64,000 bases of DNA from Siphlonurus alternatus. Lineage: Eukaryota; Arthropoda; Insecta; Ephemeroptera; Siphlonuridae. A program made the position numbers and the translations under genes. Below, piece after piece: positions 25,445-57,041 of this stretch (position 1 is the stretch's first letter; each line of letters starts with the position of its first letter). The stretch covers positions 43,904,249-43,968,248 of the forward strand of contig OX463779.1 in assembly GCA_949825025.1 (NCBI GenBank). Reading direction: 5' to 3'. The notes under the pieces were generated by a model, which was given only the letters and a program-made list of their open reading frames with translations, had not been told where the DNA came from and ran no database searches.

Positions 25445-25813
25445 ATGAATTCTACAGAAATCGAATCCAAGCCCAAGATCTGTGACTCCAACATGAACAC
25501 CACGTGTGTACCGTGTGGGTGTTGCAACCCCCCACCCAACTGTCGGAACGGGGCTAAGAAATTTGGGCTGCGGAATTTGGCCAAAACGTGCCTGACCGAG
25601 GCTAGAAGAAATGAAACCCAGCTGAAGCCTGGACAATGTTGTATCTGTGCATGTTGCAATAAGCCGCCCTGCACAGACATCAAGCGAAGAAAGGTGCAGG
25701 GCGATATAAAAGCAAGCGACACGTGCGAGTGTGCGGAGGGGACGTCAGACCCTCTTTATTGTTCGTCCTGTAAGAAACGACGCAAGACGAGGAACATAAA
25801 ACCAAAAAAATAG
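25445..25813 (+). CDS. Small cysteine-rich protein with a duplicated CxCCNxPP motif, function unknown
   Basis: One uninterrupted frame of 122 residues has 17 cysteines. Two related blocks stand out: CVPCGCCNPPPNC (residues about 20-32) and CCICACCNKPPC (about 62-73). A third cluster follows (CECAEGTSDPLYCSSC) and a Lys/Arg-rich tail (KKRRKTRNIKPKK). No signal peptide or membrane segment is visible, so a metal-binding intracellular protein is more likely than a secreted one. The frame extends 18 codons upstream to an ATG at 25391, but that stretch is AT-rich like the flank, so I place the start at 25445. G+C rises sharply over the frame and codon use resembles the neighbouring exons, which argues for a real gene. 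It is intronless, unlike the other genes here. I do not recognise the family. Confidence 0.7.
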   Translation: MNSTEIESKPKICDSNMNTTCVPCGCCNPPPNCRNGAKKFGLRNLAKTCLTEARRNETQLKPGQCCICACCNKPPCTDIKRRKVQGDIKASDTCECAEGTSDPLYCSSCKKRRKTRNIKPKK

Positions 25814-26640
25814 TTGATAAAAATTAAGCTGTAACCTTTTGGTAATTAATTTCAAAATTGGCCCTTTTCAGGGCCACCATTTTTATCATTGAAACATCTT
25901 TTTAGCTAAGCAATTCATATTTTGTTTTTTTATTATTAATATTTATTATTTTTAATGTATTGGGTTCAAATTAAATTATTTTCATGGTATAACAATCATA
26001 ATGTTAAAGACAAGCTGTTTCAATTTTAAAGAATATCAATTGCTGTGTATGATACCAGTCATCTCCTGCACCAACTCAGAGTCTGTACTGTATGCGCCCA
26101 GTACAGGGTAATTAAGTGTCAAAAATATGTTGAACCGGTACTGTAGAGTGGTGGCCCAACAGTCTCAGCACTGAACCGACAAGAGTTTTGTGTTTACTGG
26201 GTATGACCACAATAATATGCAGCATTGCCATTCAGCACATCAATCATCAATGGAGTGAATGGGTACAGAGAGTATACCGGTACTGAGTTAACTACAGTAC
26301 ATTATGCATATTGGTGGCTACTCTGGCTCTTCTGCACGCCAAATGTCCGAGTCTTTTAGACCTAAACTGTACACCAAGATAAAACGAATATTTGTAGCTG
26401 GAATACTCCGACAAATTGTGTGAAATATACGATAAATAGACACCCAGAACATTGCATTATGTGGGCTCTCGTGTTAGTCTGTATCATTGGGGACTAATAG
26501 AGAAATAAAACTATGGTGCTGGGTATTATGCAATAGCTACAAACTTTTAATATGCTATTATCTATGTTATCTATCACATAAAAAGGTATTTTGTTCCGTA
26601 GAGAAGTTAAAAATGGTATTTTTCTTACAAACCAACACAG
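25814..26640. other. Intergenic DNA between the Cys-rich gene and CEP192
   Basis: This is AT-rich sequence with no recognised element. A clear AATAAA for the Cys-rich gene is not evident in the first 250 bases after its stop. Confidence 0.4.
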
Positions 26641-26985
26641 CAGCAGCCCGGCTCCACCATAGATTTGAATTCACCATATGATCATAATTCACGCGGGCTT
26701 TTTGTAAGGACCAATCAAAATCGTTGAAATTTTTGAGCGTTAAAAATCAGCTGTGAATTAGCGGGAAGTTGTGTGTGAATTATGTTTTGATCGGTAAGTG
26801 GCTTTATTGTTAATTTTAGTCCTTTATTTTGATGTAATAACCTTTATTTATATATAATATGATATTTTGAATGTTTTAACAATGGTTAATTGCAACAGTT
26901 ATGCTGTAAGAGCTAGAGAAATGTATCTAAAGTGTCGTGTTTCAGTCCATCTGTCAAGAATCCTGCACACAACGCCTGCACAACC
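26641..26985 (+). promoter_or_regulatory. CEP192 promoter region and 5' UTR exons
   Basis: A CCAAT box lies at about 26710 (GGACCAATCAAAAT). A strong donor, TCG|GTAAGT (exon end 26793), ends what looks like a non-coding first exon. The intron closes at TGTTTCAG (26938-26945). Exon 2 then carries 40 bases of leader before ACAACCATGG, a good Kozak context, at 26986. The transcription start itself is not identifiable by eye. Confidence 0.5.
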
Positions 26986-47557
<20,572 letters not shown>

Positions 47558-47599
47558 TGCCGTTCTGAATGTCCCCCGATGTCATGATTTATAGCACGA

Positions 47600-47605
47600 A
47601 ATAAA
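47600..47605 (+). terminator. CEP192 poly(A) signal
   Basis: AATAAA lies 43 bases after the CEP192 stop codon. This close spacing makes it a good candidate, giving a very short 3' UTR. Confidence 0.55.
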
Positions 47606-48209
47606 ATTATTTTGCTTTAAGTCATAGTATACTAAGGTTCATATTTAACTTAGTTTTCATCGGAAACACTCAGATGTCCTTCGGCTCAGCTTGGCCAATA
47701 ATGTTCTTCCTTACAAACAACGCACCAATGATTGAAGACATTACAAATACGATGAAAACCAAGTTAAATGTGAACTAAAGTATAGAAATTTCAGTAGATT
47801 CCTAATGATAAGCTGAATCCATTAAACTAGCTAGCTGTAATTATATATATTGAACCTTTTATTGTTATAAAAAATATACAGTATATATAATTGCATAACC
47901 TAAAATTTCCCCGGTTGTTCAATCCATAAAATCTTGAAATTTTATTTTAGCACTGCTTTTGTTTCTTATCTAATGTTGTAACCCAAAACTAAAAGTTAAA
48001 ATGTTGTAAGTCCCTCTAAGATTTGAAAGCTAAATATAGTCAATAGATATAATTCATTTTGTGTGATTTGAAATATTGTCTTTTTCTTCATTTTTTTCTA
48101 AGATCACAGATGTTCTAACAATCTATTCAAGTATCGTAACACTTCCCTGTGACTGACTGTTGATATGATAACACTTTTCAGAATGATCCGTCAGCAATTC
48201 TGGTAATGG

Positions 48210-48525
48210 AGTACCGACCTCAAATTTGTTTATTGCATAAATGAATAGAGGGTGCAAAGATATATATTATGCTACTCTGTTTTTTTTTTTTTTTTTTTTT
48301 ATATATATATTTTTTTTCAGATTTTGTAGAGTCCGGGAACTATTTTTAAAAAAAATATTGAAAGTACAGAGAAAATGAAGCCTCTGGACGCCTCTCCTAA
48401 TAAAAAGATAGGATCTAAGAGGGGCATGGGTTCAAACTCAACCTCGGCAAAACTTTTTGTTCTTTCCGGGCTCTAAAAAGCTGATTTTGCAATAAAATTT
48501 TTGATGTTGATACTCTATTATAATA
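48210..48525. mobile_element. MITE family A copy, intergenic
   Basis: TTTGTTTATTGCATAAATG and GCAAAGATATATATTATGC on the left; GCTCTAAAAAGCTGATTTTGC on the right. The poly(T) and AT runs (48282-48320) are expansions within it. Confidence 0.55.
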
Positions 48526-48529
48526 AGAG

Positions 48530-50208
48530 AACTTGCTCGCTAAGCTTTCTTCCCTAAATGTATTGCAGTGAAGTGTATTAAAAGTCTATTAAGACATCCC
48601 AGTCATACCATACACAGTTGTCACTTACAAAGTCCTCGAGACAAGCCAGACTCTGTTGTTCTAATAAATTTTTCCTGCAATTTATGAAAATCTCAAAGTA
48701 GTTAGAAATATGACGTTTTCTGCCTTTAAAAACAAAATGTGAATAAATGTGTTTTTGAAGTTTAAATGGGGGGGGGGGGGATAAAATATAGGACTGTGAA
48801 AGTAACTATAGCTTATATTCTTTCTTCTATTCCTATTATTAATATTACTGTATTCTAAGTATTTTCTTATTTTTATGTATTTTCAAAGTAACCTTGTGTC
48901 TTGTACAATCGAAAAAGTTCGAATAAAGAAAATAAAAAATAAAATAAAAACCTGGCATGAGCCACAGTTGTAACAATATTTAACATTAAATGTCTTAACA
49001 TAATAATATTGAGTCTTAAAAAAGTGATTTGTTTTTATAATTCTGCATTTTTGTAACTTATAATTCTGTAAATTGAATGTAATGCTTTTAAAGTGATAAT
49101 TTTAGTTTTAGTTGGAGTTATAATGTTGCATGTACTCTTCTAACATGACTGATAATTAAATTTTCATTCTTTTTTAAGTTACATAGCTTCGTCATACTCA
49201 TAATTTAAAATCAATAGATGACTGTGTTATATTTATAATATTACATTGTATTATTTAAACTCTAAAGTATAGTGATTTCAATTTTGAAGTATTTTTTGTA
49301 TCTGCAAATTACGTAATAAAAATAAATATCTTTCCAGTCTTTTTATAAACCGTTTCTTTTTATTTTGTATAAATACTATAAATAATTTAATAACTACCTT
49401 TTGTACTCTGCATCTATCTTTCTTCAGTAACAATTAAATTTTAAAAAATTAGTTATATATAATCATATTAATTATTGTCTAAAAGTTGCTCTCTGTTATT
49501 TAATTTGATCTTGGGTCTGTTAAATAAGAAATACTGGGTGTTAGAGCTCTCTTGGGTTGTTGATGAAACCGCTGGTCGAGAAAATAATTTCTGAGGGGAT
49601 ATTTAAGGCTATGCATACAAAGTTAATGAAAAAAAAATTGAGTGGGGGAAATGTCTATATATTGCCAATTCAATGTTAGTTAAATCCAAAATTTCGGTGG
49701 GGCAGGATCGAGGCTGCAGCTATTATCTGATCCTCCTTCCCCTCTCCTCCCTGAATCGATCTGTGCCTTATATAATTAATAAAATTGTATCAAAAATTAT
49801 ATATTCATTATGTATTTAATTATTGCTAGAATTATAAAAAATATATATATTATTATACTATATACGCATGTGAATGCAGAATAATTTTATATACAGTATA
49901 TAATACATATAATTTATATATACAATATACACGTTTTTTTTATGGTGGGTGTACGTTATATTAATATTATTAAAATAGTTTCAAATAATTATACCCAGAT
50001 AAATATATATATATATATAATATATATTCTATATTAATTGGTTAAATTGGTAGAGATAAAAAGTAAATTATATGGATCTTTCCATTTAAATATTATATAT
50101 AAATATTATTTGATTTTATTAGAAATATAAATAGTGTGTACCATATATATATGCAGATACAATTAGACATAAACACAATAGAAATAAAATGTAGATAACA
50201 AAAATATT
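48530..50208. other. AT-rich intergenic DNA downstream of CEP192
   Basis: This is low-complexity AT-rich sequence with short (TA)n runs. No gene or clear transposon is seen. Confidence 0.4.
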
Positions 50209-50491
50209 ATCCCTATTGCAAGTTTCTTATTGAAAAATCTAGTTAGAATTTTCGATAAGAACTAGTTCAGTTTTGGCAATAAGATTCAACTAGATCTTAT
50301 TAAATCTTATTAAAATTTCTAATTAGATCTTATTAAGTCTTATTAATTTCTAATTAGATCTTATTAGAATTAAATATTTTTGATTTTAGGGATTACATAG
50401 CAATTATGTTAATTGCCAATTAAAAAACGTTTTTAACCATTACAATGAAGTCACCAAAATTAGAGAATAGCAAAAAAATTGTTTAAAAAAC

Positions 50492-50560
50492 GGGCATCAT
50501 TGGGATTCGAACCCAGGACCATTGGATTAGAAGTCAGGAGTGTTTACCACTAGGACACAC
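50492..50560 (-). tRNA. tRNA-like sequence, anticodon loop CTTCTAA (Arg-UCU), probably a pseudogene
   Basis: On the minus strand the T arm is clear (CTGGGTTCGAATCCCAA, perfect B box). The D region has TAGTGGTAAACA. The loop CTTCTAA gives anticodon UCU. The acceptor GTGTGTC/GATGCCC pairs with one mismatch and two wobbles, but the anticodon stem pairs at only two positions. It is 69 bases long. It lies inside the outer nested element and may be a tRNA relic or a SINE head rather than a working gene. Confidence 0.5.
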
Positions 50561-51446
50561 CTCTTAGTACTAGAATCTAGTAGATTTTAACTATATAAAC
50601 TATAAATTATGAAACCTTGATAAAATTTTGATATTTTAGGGCGAACATGAGCTAAGCCTAATGACTATATTAATATTTATTAATGATATAAATCAAAATG
50701 AATTTATTATGCTTTTATTAGTATAAATAAATGAATAAATATGTATTTTCAGATGTTATTAAAATTGCTTTGTTTCTAATTAGAAAAAATCTAACTAGAA
50801 AAATTCTAATTAGAAAAAACCCTGCTCAAAAATCTTGAGCATATCTTTGCAAGATCTTGACAAGATCTTGCCAAGTAAACACGAGAAGACCAAGAAAGAG
50901 GCGCAACAAGGTTGAGTGCTGGTCTGTAATATTATTATTGGATATTATCCTTCTAAAAATAATATTTTAGCCAAAAATGTGAAAAAAATTACAAAATAAG
51001 ATATTTTTGGTTCAACAAGATCTTGAGCAAGATAATAATCTTATTCAAGACGTCATTTCTTACGCAAGATCACAATCTTAACAAGAAACTCACTTGCGCA
51101 AGAAAATATTCTTTGCAAGATAGAAAATCTTGCTCGTGTTTTCGAATTTATCTCAAGATTATTTCTTGAGCTAGTTACCGTCTTGCGCACGATGGTAATC
51201 TTGTTCAAGAAGTCATTTTTTACGCAAGAACAACATCTTGGCAAGTAATTAACTTGCTCAAGAAAAAAATCTTAAACAAGTTATCATATTTTTCTCAAGA
51301 TTATTTCTTGGAGAAGTTACCGTTTTGTTTAAAATGACAATCTTGTTCAAGAAGTCATTTCGTACTCAAGATTTATATCTTGAGCAAGTAAAATAGACTT
51401 GAGCAAGAAAAAATCTTAAACAATTTTTCATATTTTTCTCAAGATT

Positions 51447-53539
51447 CCCTTGTCCAAAAAATCCGCAGTGGTCAAGCGTTTGACCACTGCTTAGTGGTAG
51501 ATTGGCCAGTGGTCATGGTCAGGGATTAAGTGGTCAATTCTAGTGGTCACCCTAGTGGTCACTCTAGTGGTCAATTCTAGTGGTCACTCTAGTGGTCAAT
51601 TCTAGTGGTCACTCTAGTGGTCACTCTAGTGGTCAATTCTAGTGGTCACTCTAGTGGTCAATTCTAGTGGTCACGCTCTAGTGGTAGCGCCGTGGTCTAG
51701 TGGTCAAAAAATCGTTAGTAGATGGTGATCACACGCCGTATATCACGAAGCAGTTAGCACTTTCTTCAGCCTCAGACAGTGGAAAAAATAGCTACAACAT
51801 GTAATAAAATTATTATTTCACATTTCTACCTTGAATAAGTAAATTATTTCACTTAATTCAAGGTAAAAATGATACATATATTATACATGCGTGTGTACAA
51901 GAAAACGACAAAAAGGCATGCACTGAGAGAGAATTTTTGTTCATTTTTATTATTATAACATTAATAAAATTACAATACAAAAGAAATATAATAATAATTA
52001 TAAAGCATGCAAGTTTTTGAAGAATAATTACCAACCAGCGAGATATGTTCCGGCGATATTTTTGTCATGTCCCAAAGGAAGCCGACAATCATTGACTGTT
52101 AAAGGCTACCTGGAACAAATTATTCAACACAAAGTAACGAGAACTTAACAAAAGAACATTTCATAACACGTTTTATGTACTAAAAAGGTACTTATCTGAC
52201 ATAAAACAGCTTGATAATACGTTTTTCAGAGCTCGCACTTTGCTCGACCTCGTGTGCGACGCCATGATGTTTCTTTATCACGTGACGTTGCGCATGCGCT
52301 CTAGAGTGACCACTGAGCTCAGTGGTAAAAAATCTGACCACTAGATAATTAAGTGGTCAATTTTTTTTTTTTTTTATTATTGACAACGGATATATTTATA
52401 TGGTGCGGCCACGGCAGGCGCGAATCCAGGGGGGGGGGGTGCCCCTCCCCCCAAAATTTTGGATTTAAAATGGGCAATATAGGCGTTTCCCCCACTTAAA
52501 TTTTTTTAACATTTTCGGTAGCCCGGCCCCGGCCCCTCTTCCAAATTTTGCAGCCGCCCCCGCCCTGCCCCCGCCTCCCCCCCCCCTGCCCCAAATTTTT
52601 TTCTGGATCTGATGCGCCTGTTACGCGTTAGAGGTGATCGAGACTGAGGGAACCGTGGAAATCCTCAGTTGATCAGGACGACGGTCAGTGCAGTATGTAT
52701 TATTTGCAAGCCATGAAACTCCGTACCCCAACAATTAATAAGTAATAAAAATATTACACACCTCTTATCACTAACACTCTGACCACTACCACTTGGTCTG
52801 ACCACTACCACTAGATCTGACCACTACCACTTAGGTCCTACCACTTAGTCTAGTGGTCCTACCACTAAGGCTACCACTTAGTCTGACCACTACCACTTAG
52901 TCTGACCACTACCACTTAGTCTGACCACTACCACTTAAGGTCCTACCACTTAGTCTAGTGGTCCTACCACTAAGGCTACCACTTGATGTGACCACTACCA
53001 CTAGATCTGACCACTTAGTCTGACCACTACCACTAGATCTGACCACTACCACTTAGGTCCTACCACTTAGTCTGACCACTACCACTAGATCTGACCACTA
53101 CCACTTAGGTCCTACCACTTAGTCTAGTGGTCCTACCACTAAGGCTACCACTTGATGTGACCACTACCACTAGATCTGACCACTACCACTTAGGTCCTAC
53201 CACTTAATCTGACCACTACCACTAGATCTGACCACTACCACTTAGGTCCTACCACTTAGTCTAGTGGTCCTACCACTAAAGCTACCACTTGGTGTGACCA
53301 CTACCACTAGATCTGACCACTACCACTTAGGTCCTACCACTTAGTCTAGTGGTCCTACCACTTAGTCTAGTGGTCCTACCACTAAGGCTACCACATGGTC
53401 TGACCACTACCACTAGGCTCTACCACTAGATTTAGTGGTCCTACCACTAAATTTAGTGGTCCTACCACTAAATCTAGTGGTCTGACCACTCATTTTAGGT
53501 GGTCAAATCATGACCACTACTCTAATTTTTGGACAAGGG
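51447..53539. mobile_element. Inner nested element, AGTGGTCA-word family
   Basis: The ends CCCTTGTCCAAAAA and TTTTTGGACAAGGG are exact inverted repeats. TT flanks both sides (51445-51446, 53540-53541). Removing the element restores the surrounding CTCAAGATTATTTCTTGG unit seen elsewhere in the middle element, which supports a clean insertion with a 2-bp duplication. The left subterminal part repeats CTAGTGGTCACT/CTAGTGGTCAATT (51540-51700). The right part repeats TGACCACTACCACTTAGGTC-like units (52770-53510). The unique centre (51700-52320) has no recognisable protein. Confidence 0.7.
52415..52620. mobile_element. Small repeat with G/C runs inside the inner element
   Basis: CAGGCGCGAATCCAGG and TCTGGATCTGATGCGCCTG are inverted ends around poly(G), poly(C) and poly(T) tracts. 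It is related to 39436-39606. Next to it (52640-52680) is GACTGAGGGAACCGTGGAAA, the same core as in the 5S-type SINE. Confidence 0.5.
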
Positions 53540-56500
53540 TTATTTCTTGGACAAGTTATCATCTTGCTTAAAATGACAATCTTGTTCAAGAAGTCATTTC
53601 TTACGCAATATTTATATCTTGAGCAAGTAATAGACTTGAGCAAGTAAAAATCTTAGACAAATTTTCATATTTTTCTCAAGATTATTTCTTGTAGAAGTTA
53701 CCGTCTTGTTTAAAACGACAATCTTGTTCAAGAAGTCATTTCATAGTCAAGTTTCATATCTTGGGCAAGTAATAGACTTGAGCAAGAAAGAAATCTTACA
53801 AACTTTTTCATATTTATCTCAAGATTATTTCTTGGGCAAGTTACCGTCTTGTTTAAAATGACAATCTTGTTCAAGAAGTCATTTCGTACTCAAGATTTAC
53901 ATCTTGAGCAAGTAATAGACTTGAGCAAGAAAAAATCTTACACAATTTTTCATATTTTTCTAAGTATTATTTCTTGGAGAAGTTATCATCTTGATTAAAA
54001 TGACAATCTTGTTCAAGAAATCGTTTCTTACGCAAGATTTAATCTTGAGCAAGAAAAAATCTTCAACATGTTTTCATATTTATCTCAATATTATTTCTTG
54101 GACAAGTTACCATCATGTTTAAAATGACAATCTTGTTCAAAAAGTTTTTTCTTACCCAAGATTTTTTATCTTGAGCATTGCAAGTAATAGACTTGAGCAA
54201 GAAGAAATCTTGCGCGCGTTTTCATTGCGCAAGTGGACTGCGCAAGTGGACGATGTGAAACAAATGCAATGCGCATGACCGTTTTTTTTATAACAGTTAA
54301 GATGGACGGTTGGTGAAAATTGAAGCTGGTGAAGAAACATTAAGATTTTGTGTGTTTTTGTGCTAATTAGTAGTTATTACACAGTTTCAGGTAAGCTTTA
54401 ACTTATGTATAGTTGTTTTTGTTTAATATATTGTTAAGCTCACACAAAATTGTCTGTTTTTTTAATGACATTTCGATGGCTTGACCTGCTTCCTGCTTGC
54501 TGAGCGGCTTGCAAACATGGCCGGGATGTGATGGATTCTGATCAAGGATTCGACAACCATACCAAATCGACAAAACTTGGCTGTTGTGTGCATAAATCAA
54601 TGGCATAGCAGTATTTGGTTTGTATAAAGTTGATAAAGGTATGTATACTAGTACTGCAATGTATGCATACTGTGTATGCATATTATATAATATGCATGCA
54701 TTTAAGTTAATGCAATAAATTGTGGTTGTATATATATGTATTAAATTAACATCGTTGTACAGTAGTGAAGTGTTTAAATTTGTTTTACAGTACAAAAATT
54801 GTTAATCATGCATTTAAATATATACTGTATATAATATGCATCCCTGCTCAAAATTCTTGAGCAAGATCTTGGGTAAGATTTGCACAATACCTTTTGCAAT
54901 TGTCTTGAGCAAGATCTTGCATGTCTAATTTTATCGAATATCCTTTAAATATGTCTTTGATCCCCAGGTTCCGCAGGCCTAGCCGTTGCGTACGTGCATG
55001 GATAGAGTGAGAGGATTCATTGTGCGCTGAGCGGAGAGATGAAGCAGGATGATGAATATCCACAGAAAGGAAACCAGCAAGACAACTGCCGAACTTATAA
55101 CGAAAACTATTATGTACTATGCATACCAGAAAAAAACTAATTAAACTCTTTATTTTTTTTCAGATGATGGATAAATGTATGTGACGACTGTGAGGTTTCT
55201 ACTAGGTACCACATCTTGCAACCAAATCTTGAAAATCTTGTCAAGATCTTGCATTTACTTACACAAATTTTTTCAAGTACAAATCAGTTGCAAGTCTTGT
55301 GAAAGATCTTGAGCCCCAATAATATATGTTACCAGGATCTTGCACAAGAAAATATCTTGCCAAGATCTTGCACAAGATCTTGCCAAGATCTTACCAAGAT
55401 CTTGCCAAGATCTTGCGCAAGATCTTGCCAAGATCTTGGCAAGATCTTGATAAGATTATTTGGGCTCAAGATCTTGGGCAAAATTTGCGCAAGTCTTGAA
55501 GAAGTTTTGACCAAGATCTTGTGCAAGTCTTGGACAAGTTTTGAGTTTTGACCAAGATCTTGAGCAATAATCTTACCAAGATCTTCCACAAGAAAATATC
55601 TTGCCAAGATCTTGCACAAGATCTTGTCAAGATCTTGCACAAGATCTTGTCAAGATCTTGCCAAGATCTTGCCAAGATCTTGCGCAAGATCTTGCCAAGA
55701 TCTTGCCAAGATCTTGGCAAGATTATTGCTCAAGATCTTGGTCAAAACTTGTTCAAGACTTGTACAAGATCTTGTTCAAGAATTTTCAGCAGGGAATCGA
55801 CTAACTAGAAAAATTCTAATTAGATTCATTCTAATTAGATCTTATAAGATTTTTCAATTCTTATTAGAAATATTAAATTTCTTATTAGAAATGCTCATTT
55901 CTAATTAGAAATAATGGGTTCTAATTGGAAATTTCAATAAGAATAATAAGAAATTTTCAACAGGGATATGATAATATGTGTATATATATATCAGCTAAAA
56001 ATATATAAGGCTGCGGGGCTGTGGGGTTTGAATATACAGTAAATTGATATTAAATTTTTGAGTGAGATATTATATATTATGATTTATGATATATATATAT
56101 ATATATATATATACATATGGATTACATGCAGTACGTATACGTATATGCGTATCATATATTATATACGCGGCCACGATCACTTTTTGGCTTTTGAATCGGG
56201 CTGTAGCCCGACCGCCAGGCAGAGAGAATTAATTAAACTTAATTAATTAAATATTAAATCAGAGGGTCGTTTCTGGTTTCTGGGCCTATATAATAGCTAT
56301 AATAAACAGATCGAGAACAAATTAAAAAACAAAGGGCCTAAATAAATAGCATTTCAAATTTCCCTCTTTTCCCTATGTGGTCATTCGGTAATTTTCGGCA
56401 AGAAAAATTTGTTCGGCTAAGATCGGAACGATAGATTTTAGTTTTTTGAGATTTTTGAGCTAAATACATTTTTTTTAGAAATATATTAATATATTATAAC

Positions 56501-56611
56501 ACAGTAGCATATTAAAAATATAAATAAATCTTAACTAGTTGATATTTATCATGCAAATTTGTTTTAATAACTATTTTTATAAAAAATAAAAAAAAAGTAA
56601 TAAAAATTATC

Positions 56612-56736
56612 ATAGGCCTGTTCGTAAACCCTGCTCGGTGTACACTTTCTACACCCAATCGACCTTATATTTTATGTACATAAGGTCGATTGAGTGCAGA
56701 AAGTGTACACCGAGCAGGGTTTACGAACAGGCCTAT
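56612..56736. mobile_element. Perfect-looking short palindrome (MITE)
   Basis: ATAGGCCTGTTCGTAAACCC reads to its mirror GGGTTTACGAACAGGCCTAT with almost no loop (TATATTTTATGTACATA). It lies about 160 bases upstream of the 5' UTR exon of the coiled-coil gene and could be part of its promoter region. Confidence 0.65.
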
Positions 56737-56739
56737 ATG

Positions 56740-57041
56740 TTTTCAGCGCGTAATATTCGAAAATTCTGTCCGTTGATGAAATTTTGCCGCTCGTAAACCG
56801 TTGCCTGTAGCTGACATACCGGTTCGTTAGTTTGTAAATTTTATGATTTTCATCGATTTATGCTGTATATCGTAAAGCTTTAGACTAAATTAATAAGGTA
56901 AGATTACAGATTAATCTGGTATTCATGCTAGTTAAATAATATTATGCTTTTTGAATGCAACATTTCGATTTTTGCCTTTGCAGATTTTGTCGGTTGTGAT
57001 GTCGGTGGACATTTTATTGCTTGCGTGACTACGGATGCAAT
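56740..57041 (+). promoter_or_regulatory. Promoter and 5' UTR of the coiled-coil gene
   Basis: A donor AATAAG|GTAAGA (exon end 56897) and an acceptor TGCCTTTGCAG (56973-56983) bracket an 86-base intron. The second exon has 58 bases of leader before ATG at 57042. The transcription start is upstream of 56897 and not visible. Confidence 0.5.

Larger units (their letters stand above)
50820..55794. mobile_element. Middle nested element, CAAGATCTTG-word family
   Basis: The left end is CCCTGCTCAAAAATCTTGAG. The right end is TCTTGTTCAAGAATTTTCAG, completed by CAGGG at 55794. The AA flank is on both sides (50818-50819, 55795-55796). Long stretches (50820-51445, 53545-54215, 54842-55790) consist of overlapping CAAGATCTTG, CTTGAGCAAG and CTTGTTCAAG words, read alike on both strands. 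A second left end occurs at 54842, so a smaller copy (54842-55794) may be superimposed. The frames crossing it (repeats of ...KILPRSCQDL...) are by-products of the word. Confidence 0.6.
50211..55965. mobile_element. Outer nested element, TCTAATTAGA-word family
   Basis: The left end CCCTATTGCAAGTTTCTTATT and right end AATAAGAAATTTTCAACAGGG are imperfect inverted repeats. The 2-bp flank AT occurs on both sides (50209-50210, 55966-55967). Subterminal DNA on both sides is made of TCTAATTAGA/AATTAGAT-type self-complementary words (50230-50370, 50775-50815, 55800-55930). The middle element is inserted between them. No transposase frame is visible, and I cannot assign it to a superfamily. Confidence 0.6.

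Noticed and set aside
26882..26945. ATG at 26882 as the CEP192 start, with a 40-base intron
   Set aside because: The resulting phase leads to a stop in the next exon and the intron would be implausibly short. The ATG at 26986 has a good Kozak context and keeps frame.
51540..53510. CRISPR-like look of regularly spaced AGTGGTCA/TGACCACT units
   Set aside because: Spacers are themselves repetitive, orientation is mixed, the genome is eukaryotic and no Cas genes occur. The array belongs to a transposon-like element.
54403..54795. 130-codon minus-strand frame between word arrays
   Set aside because: Rich in Tyr, Asn and Ile codons as expected of AT-rich DNA, with no domain. Treated as chance.
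55309..55908. Overlapping frames on both strands coding strings like KILPRSCQDLAQ
   Set aside because: They are translations of the CAAGATCTTG word array, open only because the word contains no stop. Not genes.
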